Of a stretch of 64,000 nucleotides of DNA, positions 27,449-36,976 are shown piece by piece. Every line of letters begins with the position of its first letter. The stretch's first letter is position 1. The position numbers and the translations under genes are program-made. The notes beneath the pieces are model-generated. The model saw nothing but the letters and a program-made list of their open reading frames with translations, did no database searches and was not told the DNA's origin. The DNA comes from Leadbetterella sp040829825 (lineage in GTDB: Bacteria > Bacteroidota > Bacteroidia > Cytophagales > Spirosomataceae): assembly GCF_040829825.1 (NCBI RefSeq), contig NZ_JBFOLH010000001.1; one strand, given 5' to 3'.

Positions 27449-28584
27449 TTGTTCTTTGATATTACTTTGAGATTATTCTGTACAAAATTGACCTTTTCTT
27501 TTAAGTTTTCAAAATCTGCAGCCAAAATACTGACATGCCCCATTTTCCGGAAAGGCTTGGTCTGCTTCTTCCCGTAGAAGAAGGGGTAGGCATCGGGTAT
27601 CTCCAGGATTTTGTCGAGCCCCAGCACTTCCGCTTCACCGGTATGCCCTTCTTCACCCAGGATATTGACCATAGCGGCCAGGGAGAAAGGAGTGGTGTTG
27701 CCCAGCGGCAGGTTCAGAATAGCCCGCCAGTGCTGGTCAAATTGTGAAACGGCATTGGCTTTCTGGGTATGGTGCCCGCTGTTATGGGGGCGGGGGGCTA
27801 CTTCGTTCACCAGGATGTCACCGTCACGGGTGAGAAACATTTCTACCGCCAGTAAGCCGGTTATGCCGAAGGCGCGGGCTGTTTTTTCGGCAATTCCTTC
27901 TGCTTTTCTGCTGATGTCTTCCGGTATACCGGCGGGAGAGAACTGGTATTCGACCAGGTTGGCCACCGGGTGAAATACCATCTCCACGGGCGGGAAGCAC
28001 CGGGTTTCCCCCTGGCTGTTGCGGGCAACGATTACGGCCAGCTCTTTTTCAAAATCGACAAACTTCTCCAGCAGGCCATCGGCATCAAAGGCTTTGCCGA
28101 GGTCGGCCTCCGTTCGGAGCACCTGCACGCCCCTGCCGTCATACCCACCTACCGACAGCTTGTTGACGGCCGGCAGGAAGCTGGCGTGTTGCATCACCTC
28201 TTCCCGGTTTTTTACAAGAAGAAAAGGCGAGGTAGGAATATCGTGCCCGGCAAAAAACTGCTTTTGCCGGCTTTTGTTTTTGATGGTGTCAATGACCGCC
28301 GGTTGCGGGAAAACCGATTTTCCTTCTTTTTCCAGCTGTTTCAGCGCTTCGATATTGACATTCTCAATTTCAATGGTAATGAGGTCGAGGTCTTTTCCGA
28401 AGGCATATACGGTATCGTAATCGGTAATGGAGCCGCATACAAAACGGTTAGCAATACAGGAACAGGAGCATTCGGGATCGGGATCTAAAACGGCGATATC
28501 AAGGTCAAGATCAAGGGCGGTCTGGATCAACATTTTCCCGAGCTGCCCGCCACCCAATATACCTATCTTTAAGCTTTGAATCAT
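27445..28584 (-). CDS. purK: 5-(carboxyamino)imidazole ribonucleotide synthase
   Basis: 379 aa from ATG 28584 (MIQSLKIGILGGGQLGKMLIQ), preferred over a TTG at 28605. ATP-grasp enzyme with VNKLSVGGYDGRGVQ, FVDFEKELAVIVARN, EMFLTRDGDILVNEVAPRPHNSGHHT. It carboxylates AIR to N5-CAIR using ATP and bicarbonate. Adjacent and coupled to purE, as usual. Confidence 0.95.
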   Translation of the reverse strand: MIQSLKIGILGGGQLGKMLIQTALDLDLDIAVLDPDPECSCSCIANRFVCGSITDYDTVYAFGKDLDLITIEIENVNIEALKQLEKEGKSVFPQPAVIDTIKNKSRQKQFFAGHDIPTSPFLLVKNREEVMQHASFLPAVNKLSVGGYDGRGVQVLRTEADLGKAFDADGLLEKFVDFEKELAVIVARNSQGETRCFPPVEMVFHPVANLVEYQFSPAGIPEDISRKAEGIAEKTARAFGITGLLAVEMFLTRDGDILVNEVAPRPHNSGHHTQKANAVSQFDQHWRAILNLPLGNTTPFSLAAMVNILGEEGHTGEAEVLGLDKILEIPDAYPFFYGKKQTKPFRKMGHVSILAADFENLKEKVNFVQNNLKVISKNK

Positions 28585-28727
28585 GAATAATGTAGTATCT
28601 TGCAAAATAACGGCAAAAGGAGCAGAAAACCTTATAATTTCGTTGCTTAGTTCGGTAGTTTAGTGCCGGGTGGTTAGTGCAGTGCAGTCCGGTGCTCCGT
28701 TTTCGTCAATGGATATATAACAGCATT

Positions 28728-31451
28728 ATGAATAGTTTTCTTGGCCGGGCGGCGGCGTATATTTTTGAAAAACACGGGCTGAATGCGCTTCAGGAGCTGA
28801 AAATTGTGCTGCCCAGCCGGAGGGCCGCCCTGTATTTCCGGAACGAGCTGGCAGGCTTGTCGTCGATCCCGTTTTTTTCGCCGGAAATCAGCTCTATAGA
28901 TGATTTTATCCAGGGCTTGTCGGGCCTGAAGCCCATAGATCCCATTGACCTGTATTTTGAAAGCTATGAGCAATGGAAAGTGCTCGATCCCGGGCAGTCG
29001 TTTGAGAAATTCCTGAGCTGGGCGCCTACGTTGATCCGTGATTTTGACCTGATCGACTCGGCGCTCCTGCCGGATCCGCACGAGCTGTTCCGCTACATGA
29101 GCGAGGCCGAGGCCCTGAAGCGCTGGGACCTGGAAGAGCATGAATTTTCGGCCGTTTCATCGGAATATTTTACCTTTTTTGATAAAATGGCGGCCGTTTA
29201 TGACCGGTTGAACGAGATTTTACCCGAAAAAGGGCTGAGCTATACGGGCATGGCTTACCGGGAAGCCACCCGTCACATCCCCGAAAGCGGGTTCTTCTAT
29301 TTTATAGGCTTAAATGCGCTTAGCCGGGCGGAAGAAAGAATCATTACTACCCTGATCAGGGCAAAACGGGCGGAATGTATCTGGGATTCGGATGATTTTT
29401 ATATGAATTCCCGGGATAAAGCCGGGAAAAAGCTGCGGAGCTACAAAAAATCAGGGAGATACGGGGCTGAATGGAATTTCCAGGGAAACCTGCTGCAGGA
29501 AAGTGCCCGTGAGGTACATGTGTATGAATTGAGCGCTAAAACCCTGCAGGCCAGGCTGGCCACTGACCTGGCGGCCCGGTCTTCGGCGCAGAGCCACGCC
29601 CTGGTGGTATTGGATGAAAGTGATTTCCCGGCTTTGTTTATCCAGGTGCCTGCGCTTGATTTTAAAGTGAATATTTCAGGAGGGGCGGCCTTAAAAGGGT
29701 CTATGCTGATGCCGGCGCTGGAAATCCTGCTCCGGGTCATGGACACGGAGGGAGAAAATCTCCGGCTTGACCTGGTGCGTGCCCTGATGGGGAACGAGCT
29801 GCTGAAAAGTGTGATGATCCGGGAGGCGGGTGAGCGGCAGGTAGCCCAATGGGAAAAGCAGCTGGCACGAAGCACCCACCTGTACATGGCCCGTAAAAAC
29901 CTGCAGTTAAAAGGAAGCGGACTGTTTGAGGCCATAGCGCTTATCCGGGAGCCGCTGTCGTTCCTGGCCGCAGCAGAACGGTTCCTGGCGGCGCTGGCGG
30001 GATCGAAGTCGGAAGAATCGCCGTTTGCCGTTACCCTGCTTCAGAAGCTGGAAATCCTGAAGTCGCGGGCTGTAAAGGGGCTCTCGGCGGCTTCGTTCCG
30101 GATTTTGTTCAATGAAGTGGCCAAAAACCTGAGCCTTCCGTTTGAAAAGCAACCCGATGCCCGCCTGCAGGTGATGAGCATGCTGGAGACCCGCTGCCTG
30201 GATTTTGAAGAAATCACCTTTTTGTCGTTTTCGGAGGGTAACCTGCCTTCGGGAAAGAAAAACAACTCGTTTATTCCTTATGATGCGCATGTATACTTTG
30301 ACCTGCCGTCGTATTCCGACCAGGATGCCATCATGGCTTACCATTTTTTCCGGTTGCTGCAGCGGGCCCGGAAGGTGAATATCCTGTACCCTTTGGATAC
30401 GGGCACGGGTGTGGGCCGCAAAGAGCGCAGCCGCTTTTTGTACCAGCTGGAAGAAGAGCTGTTACCCCTAAACGACAAAATGAGATTTTTTTATCCTGAA
30501 GTAGCTGTTTTACCTGCTGGTTCTATGCCTCCGCAGGCTTTCCAGGTAGAAAAGACACCGGAGATCCTGCAGAAAGTAAGGCATTTTCTGAGCCAGAGGG
30601 GACTAAGCGCTACCTCCCTGAACGAATACTTTGTCAATGAGCTGAGCTTCTACTGGAAGTATATTGAAAGAATAAGGCGAAGGGAGCAGGATGACGCGGC
30701 CATCGGGTATAATGTATTCGGTTCTATTGTGCATTATGTACTGGAAAAAACCGATGAATCGTACGTGGGGGCATTGATTACCAGGGAAGTGCTGGAAAAC
30801 CAGAAACAATATGCGCTTGCTTCTTTTGATGCGCTGGTGGCCGAAAGCCAGCCTGATTTTGATTTTAAGTACGGGCTCAATGCAGTACTGAAAACCCTGG
30901 CGGCCGAATTGGTAGGTAAGTATTTTGACAAGCGGCTGAGAGAGTTTACCGGGCCTTTTTACATTGAAGGACTGGAGAAAAAATTTCAGACCACGCTGGA
31001 GATCGACGGCACCCCTGTGCGGCTGGAGGGAACGGTGGATAAAATAGAGCGCCACGGTGACCGCCTGGTGGTGATCGATTATAAAACCGGCGATGTGGAT
31101 CCGGCGAAAATCAAATATCCGCCCTACAAGAAGGAGTATTCGTTAGAAGAATATCTGGCCTTGCCGGAGCTGGATAAATTTCGTCAATTATTGCTTTATA
31201 AATTCCTGATTAGTGAAGTATATGGTAAAAATGCGAAATATGAAATAAAATTCTATTCTTTTAGACGATTAGACAGTAATTTAATTTTAGAAGTAGAAAA
31301 CCATACAAACGAAGAGATTCTCGAAGCCGTGCAGCACCTGGTGGTAAGGGTGGTGAGCGATCTGCTGGATGCAGGAAAGCCCTTTGCCGCCGATCCGGAG
31401 AAGAAGGTTCCGCCTTATTCTGATTTTGCGGGCTTATTGGGCAGCTCATGA
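28728..31451 (+). CDS. AddB-like protein with C-terminal RecB-family (PD-(D/E)XK) nuclease
   Basis: 907 aa from ATG 28728. N-terminal region VLPSRRAALYFRNELA resembles the inactivated helicase start of AddB; the C-terminal ~220 residues hold a RecB-type nuclease with GSIVHYVLEKT, LEGTVDKIERH, VIDYKTGDV (catalytic D and K) and the Q-x3-Y-like KFRQLLLYKFL. Together with an AddA-type helicase it would process broken DNA ends for RecA. No addA gene lies in the window, so its partner is elsewhere. Divergent from purK. Confidence 0.85.
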   Translation: MNSFLGRAAAYIFEKHGLNALQELKIVLPSRRAALYFRNELAGLSSIPFFSPEISSIDDFIQGLSGLKPIDPIDLYFESYEQWKVLDPGQSFEKFLSWAPTLIRDFDLIDSALLPDPHELFRYMSEAEALKRWDLEEHEFSAVSSEYFTFFDKMAAVYDRLNEILPEKGLSYTGMAYREATRHIPESGFFYFIGLNALSRAEERIITTLIRAKRAECIWDSDDFYMNSRDKAGKKLRSYKKSGRYGAEWNFQGNLLQESAREVHVYELSAKTLQARLATDLAARSSAQSHALVVLDESDFPALFIQVPALDFKVNISGGAALKGSMLMPALEILLRVMDTEGENLRLDLVRALMGNELLKSVMIREAGERQVAQWEKQLARSTHLYMARKNLQLKGSGLFEAIALIREPLSFLAAAERFLAALAGSKSEESPFAVTLLQKLEILKSRAVKGLSAASFRILFNEVAKNLSLPFEKQPDARLQVMSMLETRCLDFEEITFLSFSEGNLPSGKKNNSFIPYDAHVYFDLPSYSDQDAIMAYHFFRLLQRARKVNILYPLDTGTGVGRKERSRFLYQLEEELLPLNDKMRFFYPEVAVLPAGSMPPQAFQVEKTPEILQKVRHFLSQRGLSATSLNEYFVNELSFYWKYIERIRRREQDDAAIGYNVFGSIVHYVLEKTDESYVGALITREVLENQKQYALASFDALVAESQPDFDFKYGLNAVLKTLAAELVGKYFDKRLREFTGPFYIEGLEKKFQTTLEIDGTPVRLEGTVDKIERHGDRLVVIDYKTGDVDPAKIKYPPYKKEYSLEEYLALPELDKFRQLLLYKFLISEVYGKNAKYEIKFYSFRRLDSNLILEVENHTNEEILEAVQHLVVRVVSDLLDAGKPFAADPEKKVPPYSDFAGLLGSS

Positions 31452-31480
31452 AATTTTCACAAAAAAAGTGACAGGGGCTA

Positions 31481-31510
31481 TTGCGGTGAGAGAAAAAAAC
31501 TCTATCTTTG
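31481..31510 (+). promoter_or_regulatory. Promoter of tRNA-Ser
   Basis: TTG at 31481-31483, 19-bp spacer, TATCTTTG at 31503-31510 (TAnnTTTG), about 29 bp before the mature tRNA. Confidence 0.7.
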
Positions 31511-31538
31511 CATCCGATTTAACAGAAACGTTATCGAA

Positions 31539-31623
31539 AGAGAGATGGCAGAGTGGTCGAATGCGGCGGTCTTGAAAACCGTTGACTGTAACAGGTCCGG
31601 GGGTTCGAATCCCTCTCTCTCTG
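31539..31623 (+). tRNA. tRNA-Ser(UGA)
   Basis: 85-nt cloverleaf: acceptor AGAGAGA / TCTCTCT, D-arm with GCA/TGC, anticodon loop CTTGAAA with anticodon TGA at 31573-31575, a long variable arm typical of serine tRNA, T-loop TTCGAAT and discriminator G. CCA is not encoded. A TAnnTTTG promoter precedes it and a terminator follows. Confidence 0.95.
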
Positions 31624-31624
31624 C

Positions 31625-31662
31625 AAAAAAGGGGGATTTCTTCGCGAAATCTCCCTTTTTTC
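31625..31662 (+). terminator. Terminator after tRNA-Ser
   Basis: GGGGGATTTC, a 5-nt loop, GAAATCTCCC, then TTTTTT, with a matching A run on the other side. Confidence 0.85.
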
Positions 31663-31701
31663 GTTTATTGGCTTCGTGAAAGACGGGTTCATTGCCGGTT
31701 A

Positions 31702-33144
31702 TTATTCGCTCATGCGGCGAACCAGCTCATCGATGCTTACCAGGGTGAAGGTAGTGACCACATCGCCGATGGCATAGGGCAGAACAAGGGTGCGCCCGAT
31801 AGCCATGGCTCCGCAGGTATACAAAACATTGGGCACATAGCCGAACCTTTCTTCTTTGGTGGGCTCAAGCAGGGGCTCTTTCAGGCGCCCGATCACCCGC
31901 CAGGGCTCATCTTTGTCGAGCAGGATCACTCCCAGCGAATACGTTCTTACCGGGCCCACGCCGTGGGTGATCACCAGCCAGCCTTCGTCAATTTCGATGG
32001 GTGAGCCGCAGTTCCCGATCTGGATCAGCTCCCAGTTAAAGGTAGGTTTGACCAGCGGTTGGTAATCGTGCCAGAAATAGGGGTTATCTGAACTCATGAT
32101 GTATAACGATTCGTTGTCCTGCCGGCCCAGCATCATGTAATTGCCGTTCACCTTCCTGGGGAAAAGCGCCATGCCTTTGTTTTTGGCGGCAGATCCGTTC
32201 AGGGTAGAGACTTTAAATTCTTTAAAATCGTAGGTTTCGAGCAGCTCGGGCATGACGGTTTTGCCGTCGTAAGCCGTAAACGTGGCATAATAGATGGTAC
32301 TGCCGTCGTCTTCGGTAAATTTAACGAAACGGGCATCTTCGAGCCCGTTGCTTTGGGAAGGAGAAGCCGGGTAGATGGCTCTTTCCGAAATGGTGTCGGT
32401 GGAAAAGTTCAGGGTGAAGTTCGACAAAGCCAGCATGCGGACACTGTTCAGCCCCCTTTCGAGCTCGGTATTGCTGATGAGCACATTCGAATTCCGGATT
32501 TTATTGATGGCCCGTTCCAGCTCGTCAAACGTGAAATGATCGGGTAAACGCTTCAGCAGGGAATTGTTCAGATCGGAAAGAATACCCAGCTCATTGGATT
32601 TCCGTATAAAAAGATCTCTTTCATAGAGGTGCGCTTTTCGTTGGGATTCGTAGATCACCGGCGAGTTTTCCTGCAGGGTGATCCGGAAAGAGGCATCGAT
32701 CTCGCCTTCCATAAAGGTGATGGAAGAAATGTGGCCTTCGCCTATGGCGCGCAGGCTGATAATAAAGCGGGTAACTCCTTCTTTGTCCTGAACCGGGTGA
32801 GGCACGATCGATGGGTTGAACAGGGCGGTCGACTCCAGGGAGTACTGCTGCGTAAAGCATGCGCCGATAAACTCTTTCTGCTCATGGGTAATTTCAATAT
32901 TGGAGGGAATCCGGCTGCTGATATTTTCAAAATGCCGGAGAAAGATCGATCGTATGTCTTCGTCGGGCAGCTCGAGGCGCTCATAGATATTTCGCATGAC
33001 TTTTTGCCGCTCTTCGGGCGGGGTAGAGAAGACCCGGAAGAGGATATGCTCAACCTGGGAGCTGCTACCCGGTACAAACGGACGGATGAGCGTCCGGGTA
33101 GACGAGGGAACGATCTTGATCGGAAGCTTTTTAACGGGAATCAT
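31702..33144 (-). CDS. Glycoside hydrolase family 130-like protein
   Basis: 480 aa. After ~150 residues of N-terminal helical region come ESTALFNPSIVPHP, GLEDARFVKFTEDD, GNCGSPIEIDEGWLVITHGVG and FGYVPNVLYTCGAM, a five-bladed beta-propeller of GH130 type. The Asp in GLEDARF is the probable catalytic acid. Family members phosphorolyse or hydrolyse beta-1,2- or beta-1,4-mannosides; which one this prefers cannot be read here. It follows the glycosyltransferase gene by 3 bp, so they act together, perhaps making and trimming a mannose-containing glycan. Confidence 0.85.
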   Translation of the reverse strand: MIPVKKLPIKIVPSSTRTLIRPFVPGSSSQVEHILFRVFSTPPEERQKVMRNIYERLELPDEDIRSIFLRHFENISSRIPSNIEITHEQKEFIGACFTQQYSLESTALFNPSIVPHPVQDKEGVTRFIISLRAIGEGHISSITFMEGEIDASFRITLQENSPVIYESQRKAHLYERDLFIRKSNELGILSDLNNSLLKRLPDHFTFDELERAINKIRNSNVLISNTELERGLNSVRMLALSNFTLNFSTDTISERAIYPASPSQSNGLEDARFVKFTEDDGSTIYYATFTAYDGKTVMPELLETYDFKEFKVSTLNGSAAKNKGMALFPRKVNGNYMMLGRQDNESLYIMSSDNPYFWHDYQPLVKPTFNWELIQIGNCGSPIEIDEGWLVITHGVGPVRTYSLGVILLDKDEPWRVIGRLKEPLLEPTKEERFGYVPNVLYTCGAMAIGRTLVLPYAIGDVVTTFTLVSIDELVRRMSE

Positions 33145-33147
33145 ATA

Positions 33148-35370
33148 TTATTTACTTTTACTCCTGAGATAATAGGAAATGCTGATCAGCGACATCAGCC
33201 ACGACAAGGTGGATTCTGCCCCCTGGTTCAGGTTGACGCCATCGGGATGCAGGCCGTCGCGGCAGCCTCCGCTGGCAAAGTCGTACAATACGGAAGAAGC
33301 GTTGTTCTCGCCCATAAACCAGGCAAATGCTTTCAGGGCGTAATCGGCATATTTTCCGTCTTTTACATACTCTTCTGCCTGCAGGCAGGCATCCAGCATA
33401 CCGTGCGCTTCGAGGGGCTGCTGATCGAAAAGGGCTTTGCCTTCGGGGGTAAGCCAGCCTTTGTTTCCTATCGGGGAAAAGAGGTTGTCGATAAACTGCT
33501 TTTCAATCAGCCAGTCGAGTATCCTGAAGCCCCTGCTGATCATGCCGGGCTTTTTGAGAAATATTCCCGCGGCAATCAGTGCCTGGGGTATACGGCTGTT
33601 GGCATAGGTGACCACCGTATCGTACCACAGCCAGTCACGGTCTATGGTTGGATCAAAAAATGAGGACAGCTGCTGCGCTTTGCTTTCAAGAATACGGATA
33701 ACCTCCGCTTCCCGGTGTACTCCGGCATGGTGAACCAGGCCAAGGATGAGGTAAGCCAGCGCACGCGGATGGGTGATGTAGCCGGTGCTTTCCAGCCCTC
33801 TTTTAAACAGGCTGTCGGAATGATAGTAGAAATTGCTGACACGTGTGTAGGCGGCCGTATAGCCCAGCGCCCACATGGTCCGGCCTGCACTGTCTTCCGA
33901 ACCTTCTTCTTCCAGCCATTTCCGTTCATACGACATGAAGTTCCGGAATTTCCCGTTGGAAGGATTGAAGGCATAGTCGATAAACGACAGGTAGATGCTG
34001 GTCAGGCGGTTCAGCCGGTCGGTATCCTGTACATCGGTCTGCAGCATGACGGAAAGCATCAGGGCCCGGGTGTTGTCGTCCAGGCAATAGCCGTGCGCGC
34101 GGTCGGGAATGTTGTAGCGGGAATGCTGCAATATGCCCGTGTCATCGGTAAGCACCCGCAGGTGAAGCAGGTTAAGCGGGGGCAGCTGGAAGGCAAATTC
34201 CATATCGTTGGCCATCCGGTACCGGCTGGCGGCCTGGTCTTCTTCGATCAGCGTTTTCAGCAGCTCCACGTACTGCCGGCCGATATTCGGCCAGTAACAT
34301 TGTTCCGCTAGGGCCAGCGCATTATTCCCCATCTGCCCGCGTTCGGCCTCGTTGTCGAGCAGGTAGATGATCTTCCCGCTCAACTGTTCCGAATCGTTAA
34401 AATCGAACAGGATTCCCCGGTTGCCGGCAAGCATTTCCTGTGCGTACCAGAACGGCGTGGAAATAATGGGTGTGCCTGCTCCCATGGTATAGATAAGGGT
34501 GCCCGAGGATATCTGCTTCTCACCCAGGTAGGGGATGACGTAAATATCGGCTATTTTGAGGAATTCGAACAGCTCTTTGTTGGATACGAAACGATTGATA
34601 AATATGACGTTTTTCTCTAGTTTCAGCTTGTTTACCAGGCGTATGAGCGAGTGGCGGTAGTCTTCGCCCTGGTGCTTGAGCACATGGGGGTGCGTTTCGC
34701 CCAGGACAATATAGATCACGTCCGGGTGGTTTTCCACCACCCGGGGCAATGCTTTGATGACCACTTCGATCGATTTGTTCCTGGAAAGAAGACCGAAGGT
34801 CAGCAATACTTTTTGAGTGTCTATGCCGAGCTTCTGCTTTATTTTACGGGTATCCTGCGTTTCTATTTTGTGCACTCCGTGGTGGATATGTTCGCATTTG
34901 GATGCAGAAATACCGTAGGTATCCCGGAGAATTTCAATTCCCTTTTGGGAGATGCTGATCAGCTTTTTAGAGATGCCGGCAATTTCCTGCAGTACGGCTT
35001 TCTGGCCGTCGGAGGGGTTATCCAGGATGGTGTGCAGGGTGGTGATGACGGGCATCTGTAGTCGTTTGAGAAGCTGGATAATGTGCCGGCCGTCGCGTCC
35101 GCCGAAAATTCCGAACTCGTGCTGCAGGATCACAGCGTCGAAATTATTGGTGTTCAGGAAATTAGCGGCATTGATGTACGAGGCTATCTCGTTTTGTTCA
35201 ATTTCAAACTCAACGTCGGGAGGATAGTTGTAGTTTTTCAGCCCGTCGTTCATGGCGATTACAGACACGGATGTATCGTTGTTCCTGATACCTTCCAGCA
35301 GGTCTTTTGTAAAGGTGGCAATCCCACATTTCCGCGGCGGGAAATTGCCGATGAGTGCAATTTTGTTCAT
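33148..35370 (-). CDS. Glycosyltransferase family 4 fused to an alpha/alpha-barrel domain
   Basis: 740 aa from ATG 35370 (MNKIALIGNFPPRKCGIATFTKDL); a longer in-frame start would add 28 residues outside the GT fold. Residues 1-~380 are a GT-B glycosyltransferase (LLTFGLLSRNKSIEVVIKAL, nucleotide-sugar site GTLIYTMGAGTPIISTPFWY). Residues ~390-740 form repeated helices with DDNTRAL, GRTMWALGY, ANSRIPQALI, EAHGMLDAC and CRDGLHPDGVN, an (alpha/alpha) barrel like those of glycan epimerases and hydrolases. The fusion suggests one protein that both makes and modifies a glycan. Operon with GH130. Confidence 0.78.
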   Translation of the reverse strand: MNKIALIGNFPPRKCGIATFTKDLLEGIRNNDTSVSVIAMNDGLKNYNYPPDVEFEIEQNEIASYINAANFLNTNNFDAVILQHEFGIFGGRDGRHIIQLLKRLQMPVITTLHTILDNPSDGQKAVLQEIAGISKKLISISQKGIEILRDTYGISASKCEHIHHGVHKIETQDTRKIKQKLGIDTQKVLLTFGLLSRNKSIEVVIKALPRVVENHPDVIYIVLGETHPHVLKHQGEDYRHSLIRLVNKLKLEKNVIFINRFVSNKELFEFLKIADIYVIPYLGEKQISSGTLIYTMGAGTPIISTPFWYAQEMLAGNRGILFDFNDSEQLSGKIIYLLDNEAERGQMGNNALALAEQCYWPNIGRQYVELLKTLIEEDQAASRYRMANDMEFAFQLPPLNLLHLRVLTDDTGILQHSRYNIPDRAHGYCLDDNTRALMLSVMLQTDVQDTDRLNRLTSIYLSFIDYAFNPSNGKFRNFMSYERKWLEEEGSEDSAGRTMWALGYTAAYTRVSNFYYHSDSLFKRGLESTGYITHPRALAYLILGLVHHAGVHREAEVIRILESKAQQLSSFFDPTIDRDWLWYDTVVTYANSRIPQALIAAGIFLKKPGMISRGFRILDWLIEKQFIDNLFSPIGNKGWLTPEGKALFDQQPLEAHGMLDACLQAEEYVKDGKYADYALKAFAWFMGENNASSVLYDFASGGCRDGLHPDGVNLNQGAESTLSWLMSLISISYYLRSKSK

Positions 35371-35703
35371 GTGTTGGTGTTTGGTTTTCGTGACTAACGG
35401 TTCCGGTCTCTGGTTTGCCGGCGTCCTTTCTGCTGTAGCGGGGCTATCCTGCATAGATGAAACTCCGGTCGCTGAACCGGAATTACATTTTGGCTACCAC
35501 TTTCCAGAGGTCGGTATCAGACTGAAACGTGTATGTGAAGGAATGCTGATTCTGTTCATATTGACAGGTCATTGCCTTTATATATAAAACGAATTTTTCC
35601 GGGCAATTGACATATTGTTGTACCCGATAAGGAACAATATTTTCATAAATCCGGTAGGATTACGGTCAAAAACCTCTCAAATTTGCGGACATTTATTTTG
35701 TGT
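35371..35703. other. Divergent promoter region of the GT4 and MFS genes
   Basis: A 333-bp gap. It contains a perfect 8-bp inverted repeat ATATTGTT / AACAATAT (35612-35640, 13-bp spacer), which may be an operator, and an AT-rich TATATA stretch near 35580. No reading frame or terminator is convincing. Confidence 0.4.
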
Positions 35704-36927
35704 ATGAGCCAAACCCGTAGCCGGACCGAAGCGTACAGCTTACAAGGTCCGCAAACTGTATACCCCATCTTATTTGCCATCAGCTTTTCGCACATGCTGA
35801 ACGACGTGATCCAGTCGGTCATACCGTCGGTATACCCCCTGCTGAAGGAGAATTATACGCTGACGTTTGCACAGATTGGCGTGATCACCCTTGTTTTCCA
35901 GCTAACGGCTTCGCTGCTGCAGCCTTTTGTAGGCCTGTATACCGATAAGCACCCTACGCCGCGGTCGTTACCGCTGGGTATGCTGTTTTCACTTACGGGT
36001 CTTTTGTTCCTGGCTTTTGCGAAAGACTATATCCATATTCTACTGTCGGTCAGCCTCATCGGCATGGGCTCTTCGGTTTTTCACCCGGAGGCCTCGCGGG
36101 TGGCGCACCTGGCGTCGGGCGGCCGGAAGGGCCTGGCGCAATCGATTTTCCAGGTAGGCGGCAATGCGGGCAGCGCCGGCGGTCCGCTCCTGGCAGCGCT
36201 GATCGTGGTGCCTTTCGGGCAAAAATACATCGGCTGGTTCGGGGTAGTGGCCTTTATGGGCATGATTTTACTGACCTTTGTAGGCAAATGGTACCAGCAA
36301 AACCTGAGCCGCAGAAGCAGCCGGCCGGCGGCAGTGGCCGGAGGGCCGGTGGTTTCGCGCAGGCGGATCACCGTTTCCATTGGTATCCTGCTGGTGCTTA
36401 TTTTCTCCAAATATTTCTACATGGCCTCCATGTCGAGCTATTTCACCTTTTACCTGATCGATAAGTTTCATGTCAGCGTGCAGCAGTCGCAGATATACCT
36501 GTTCGCTTTCCTGGCGGCGGTAGCGGCGGGTACCATACTGGGCGGCCCGGCAGGTGACCGCTACGGCCGGAAGCTGGTGATCTGGGTGTCTATCCTCGGT
36601 GCGGCTCCTTTTACGCTTCTGCTGCCGCATACGGGCCTGTACATGACCGTTTTCCTGGCGGTGATCATCGGCCTGATCATCTCATCGGCGTTTTCTGCCA
36701 TACTGGTCTATGCCACTGACCTGATCCCGGGAAAAGTAGGAACGGTGGCCGGCCTGTTTTTCGGTTTTGCTTTCGGAATGGGCGGTATCGGGTCGGCCGT
36801 TCTGGGCTGGCTGGCCGACAGGACCAGTATTGAATATGTATTTTCGATTTGCGCTTACCTGCCCTTGCTGGGTATTATTACCGGGTTTTTACCGAATGTG
36901 GAGGGCACGAAGAAGCGGAGGGCGTGA
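35704..36927 (+). CDS. Fosmidomycin-resistance-type (Fsr) MFS exporter
   Basis: 407 aa from ATG 35704 (an in-frame start at 35683 adds seven residues). Twelve membrane helices. FAISFSHMLNDVIQSVIPSVYPLLK, FVGLYTDKHPTPRSLPLGM, GMGSSVFHPEASRVAH and FQVGGNAGSAGGPLLAAL match the Fsr group of the major facilitator superfamily, proton-driven exporters of drugs or metabolites. The natural substrate is unknown. It is divergent from the GT4 gene. A reasonable alternative is a sugar or metabolite efflux pump. Confidence 0.88.
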   Translation: MSQTRSRTEAYSLQGPQTVYPILFAISFSHMLNDVIQSVIPSVYPLLKENYTLTFAQIGVITLVFQLTASLLQPFVGLYTDKHPTPRSLPLGMLFSLTGLLFLAFAKDYIHILLSVSLIGMGSSVFHPEASRVAHLASGGRKGLAQSIFQVGGNAGSAGGPLLAALIVVPFGQKYIGWFGVVAFMGMILLTFVGKWYQQNLSRRSSRPAAVAGGPVVSRRRITVSIGILLVLIFSKYFYMASMSSYFTFYLIDKFHVSVQQSQIYLFAFLAAVAAGTILGGPAGDRYGRKLVIWVSILGAAPFTLLLPHTGLYMTVFLAVIIGLIISSAFSAILVYATDLIPGKVGTVAGLFFGFAFGMGGIGSAVLGWLADRTSIEYVFSICAYLPLLGIITGFLPNVEGTKKRRA

Positions 36928-36976
36928 TATCGGCCATGGAGAAGGATGAGAATATTCACAAATAAACTTTTATGCT

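Noticed and set aside
32629..33663. Long plus-strand frame opposite the GH130/GT4 genes.
   Set aside because: It crosses the junction of two good minus-strand genes and shows no domain.
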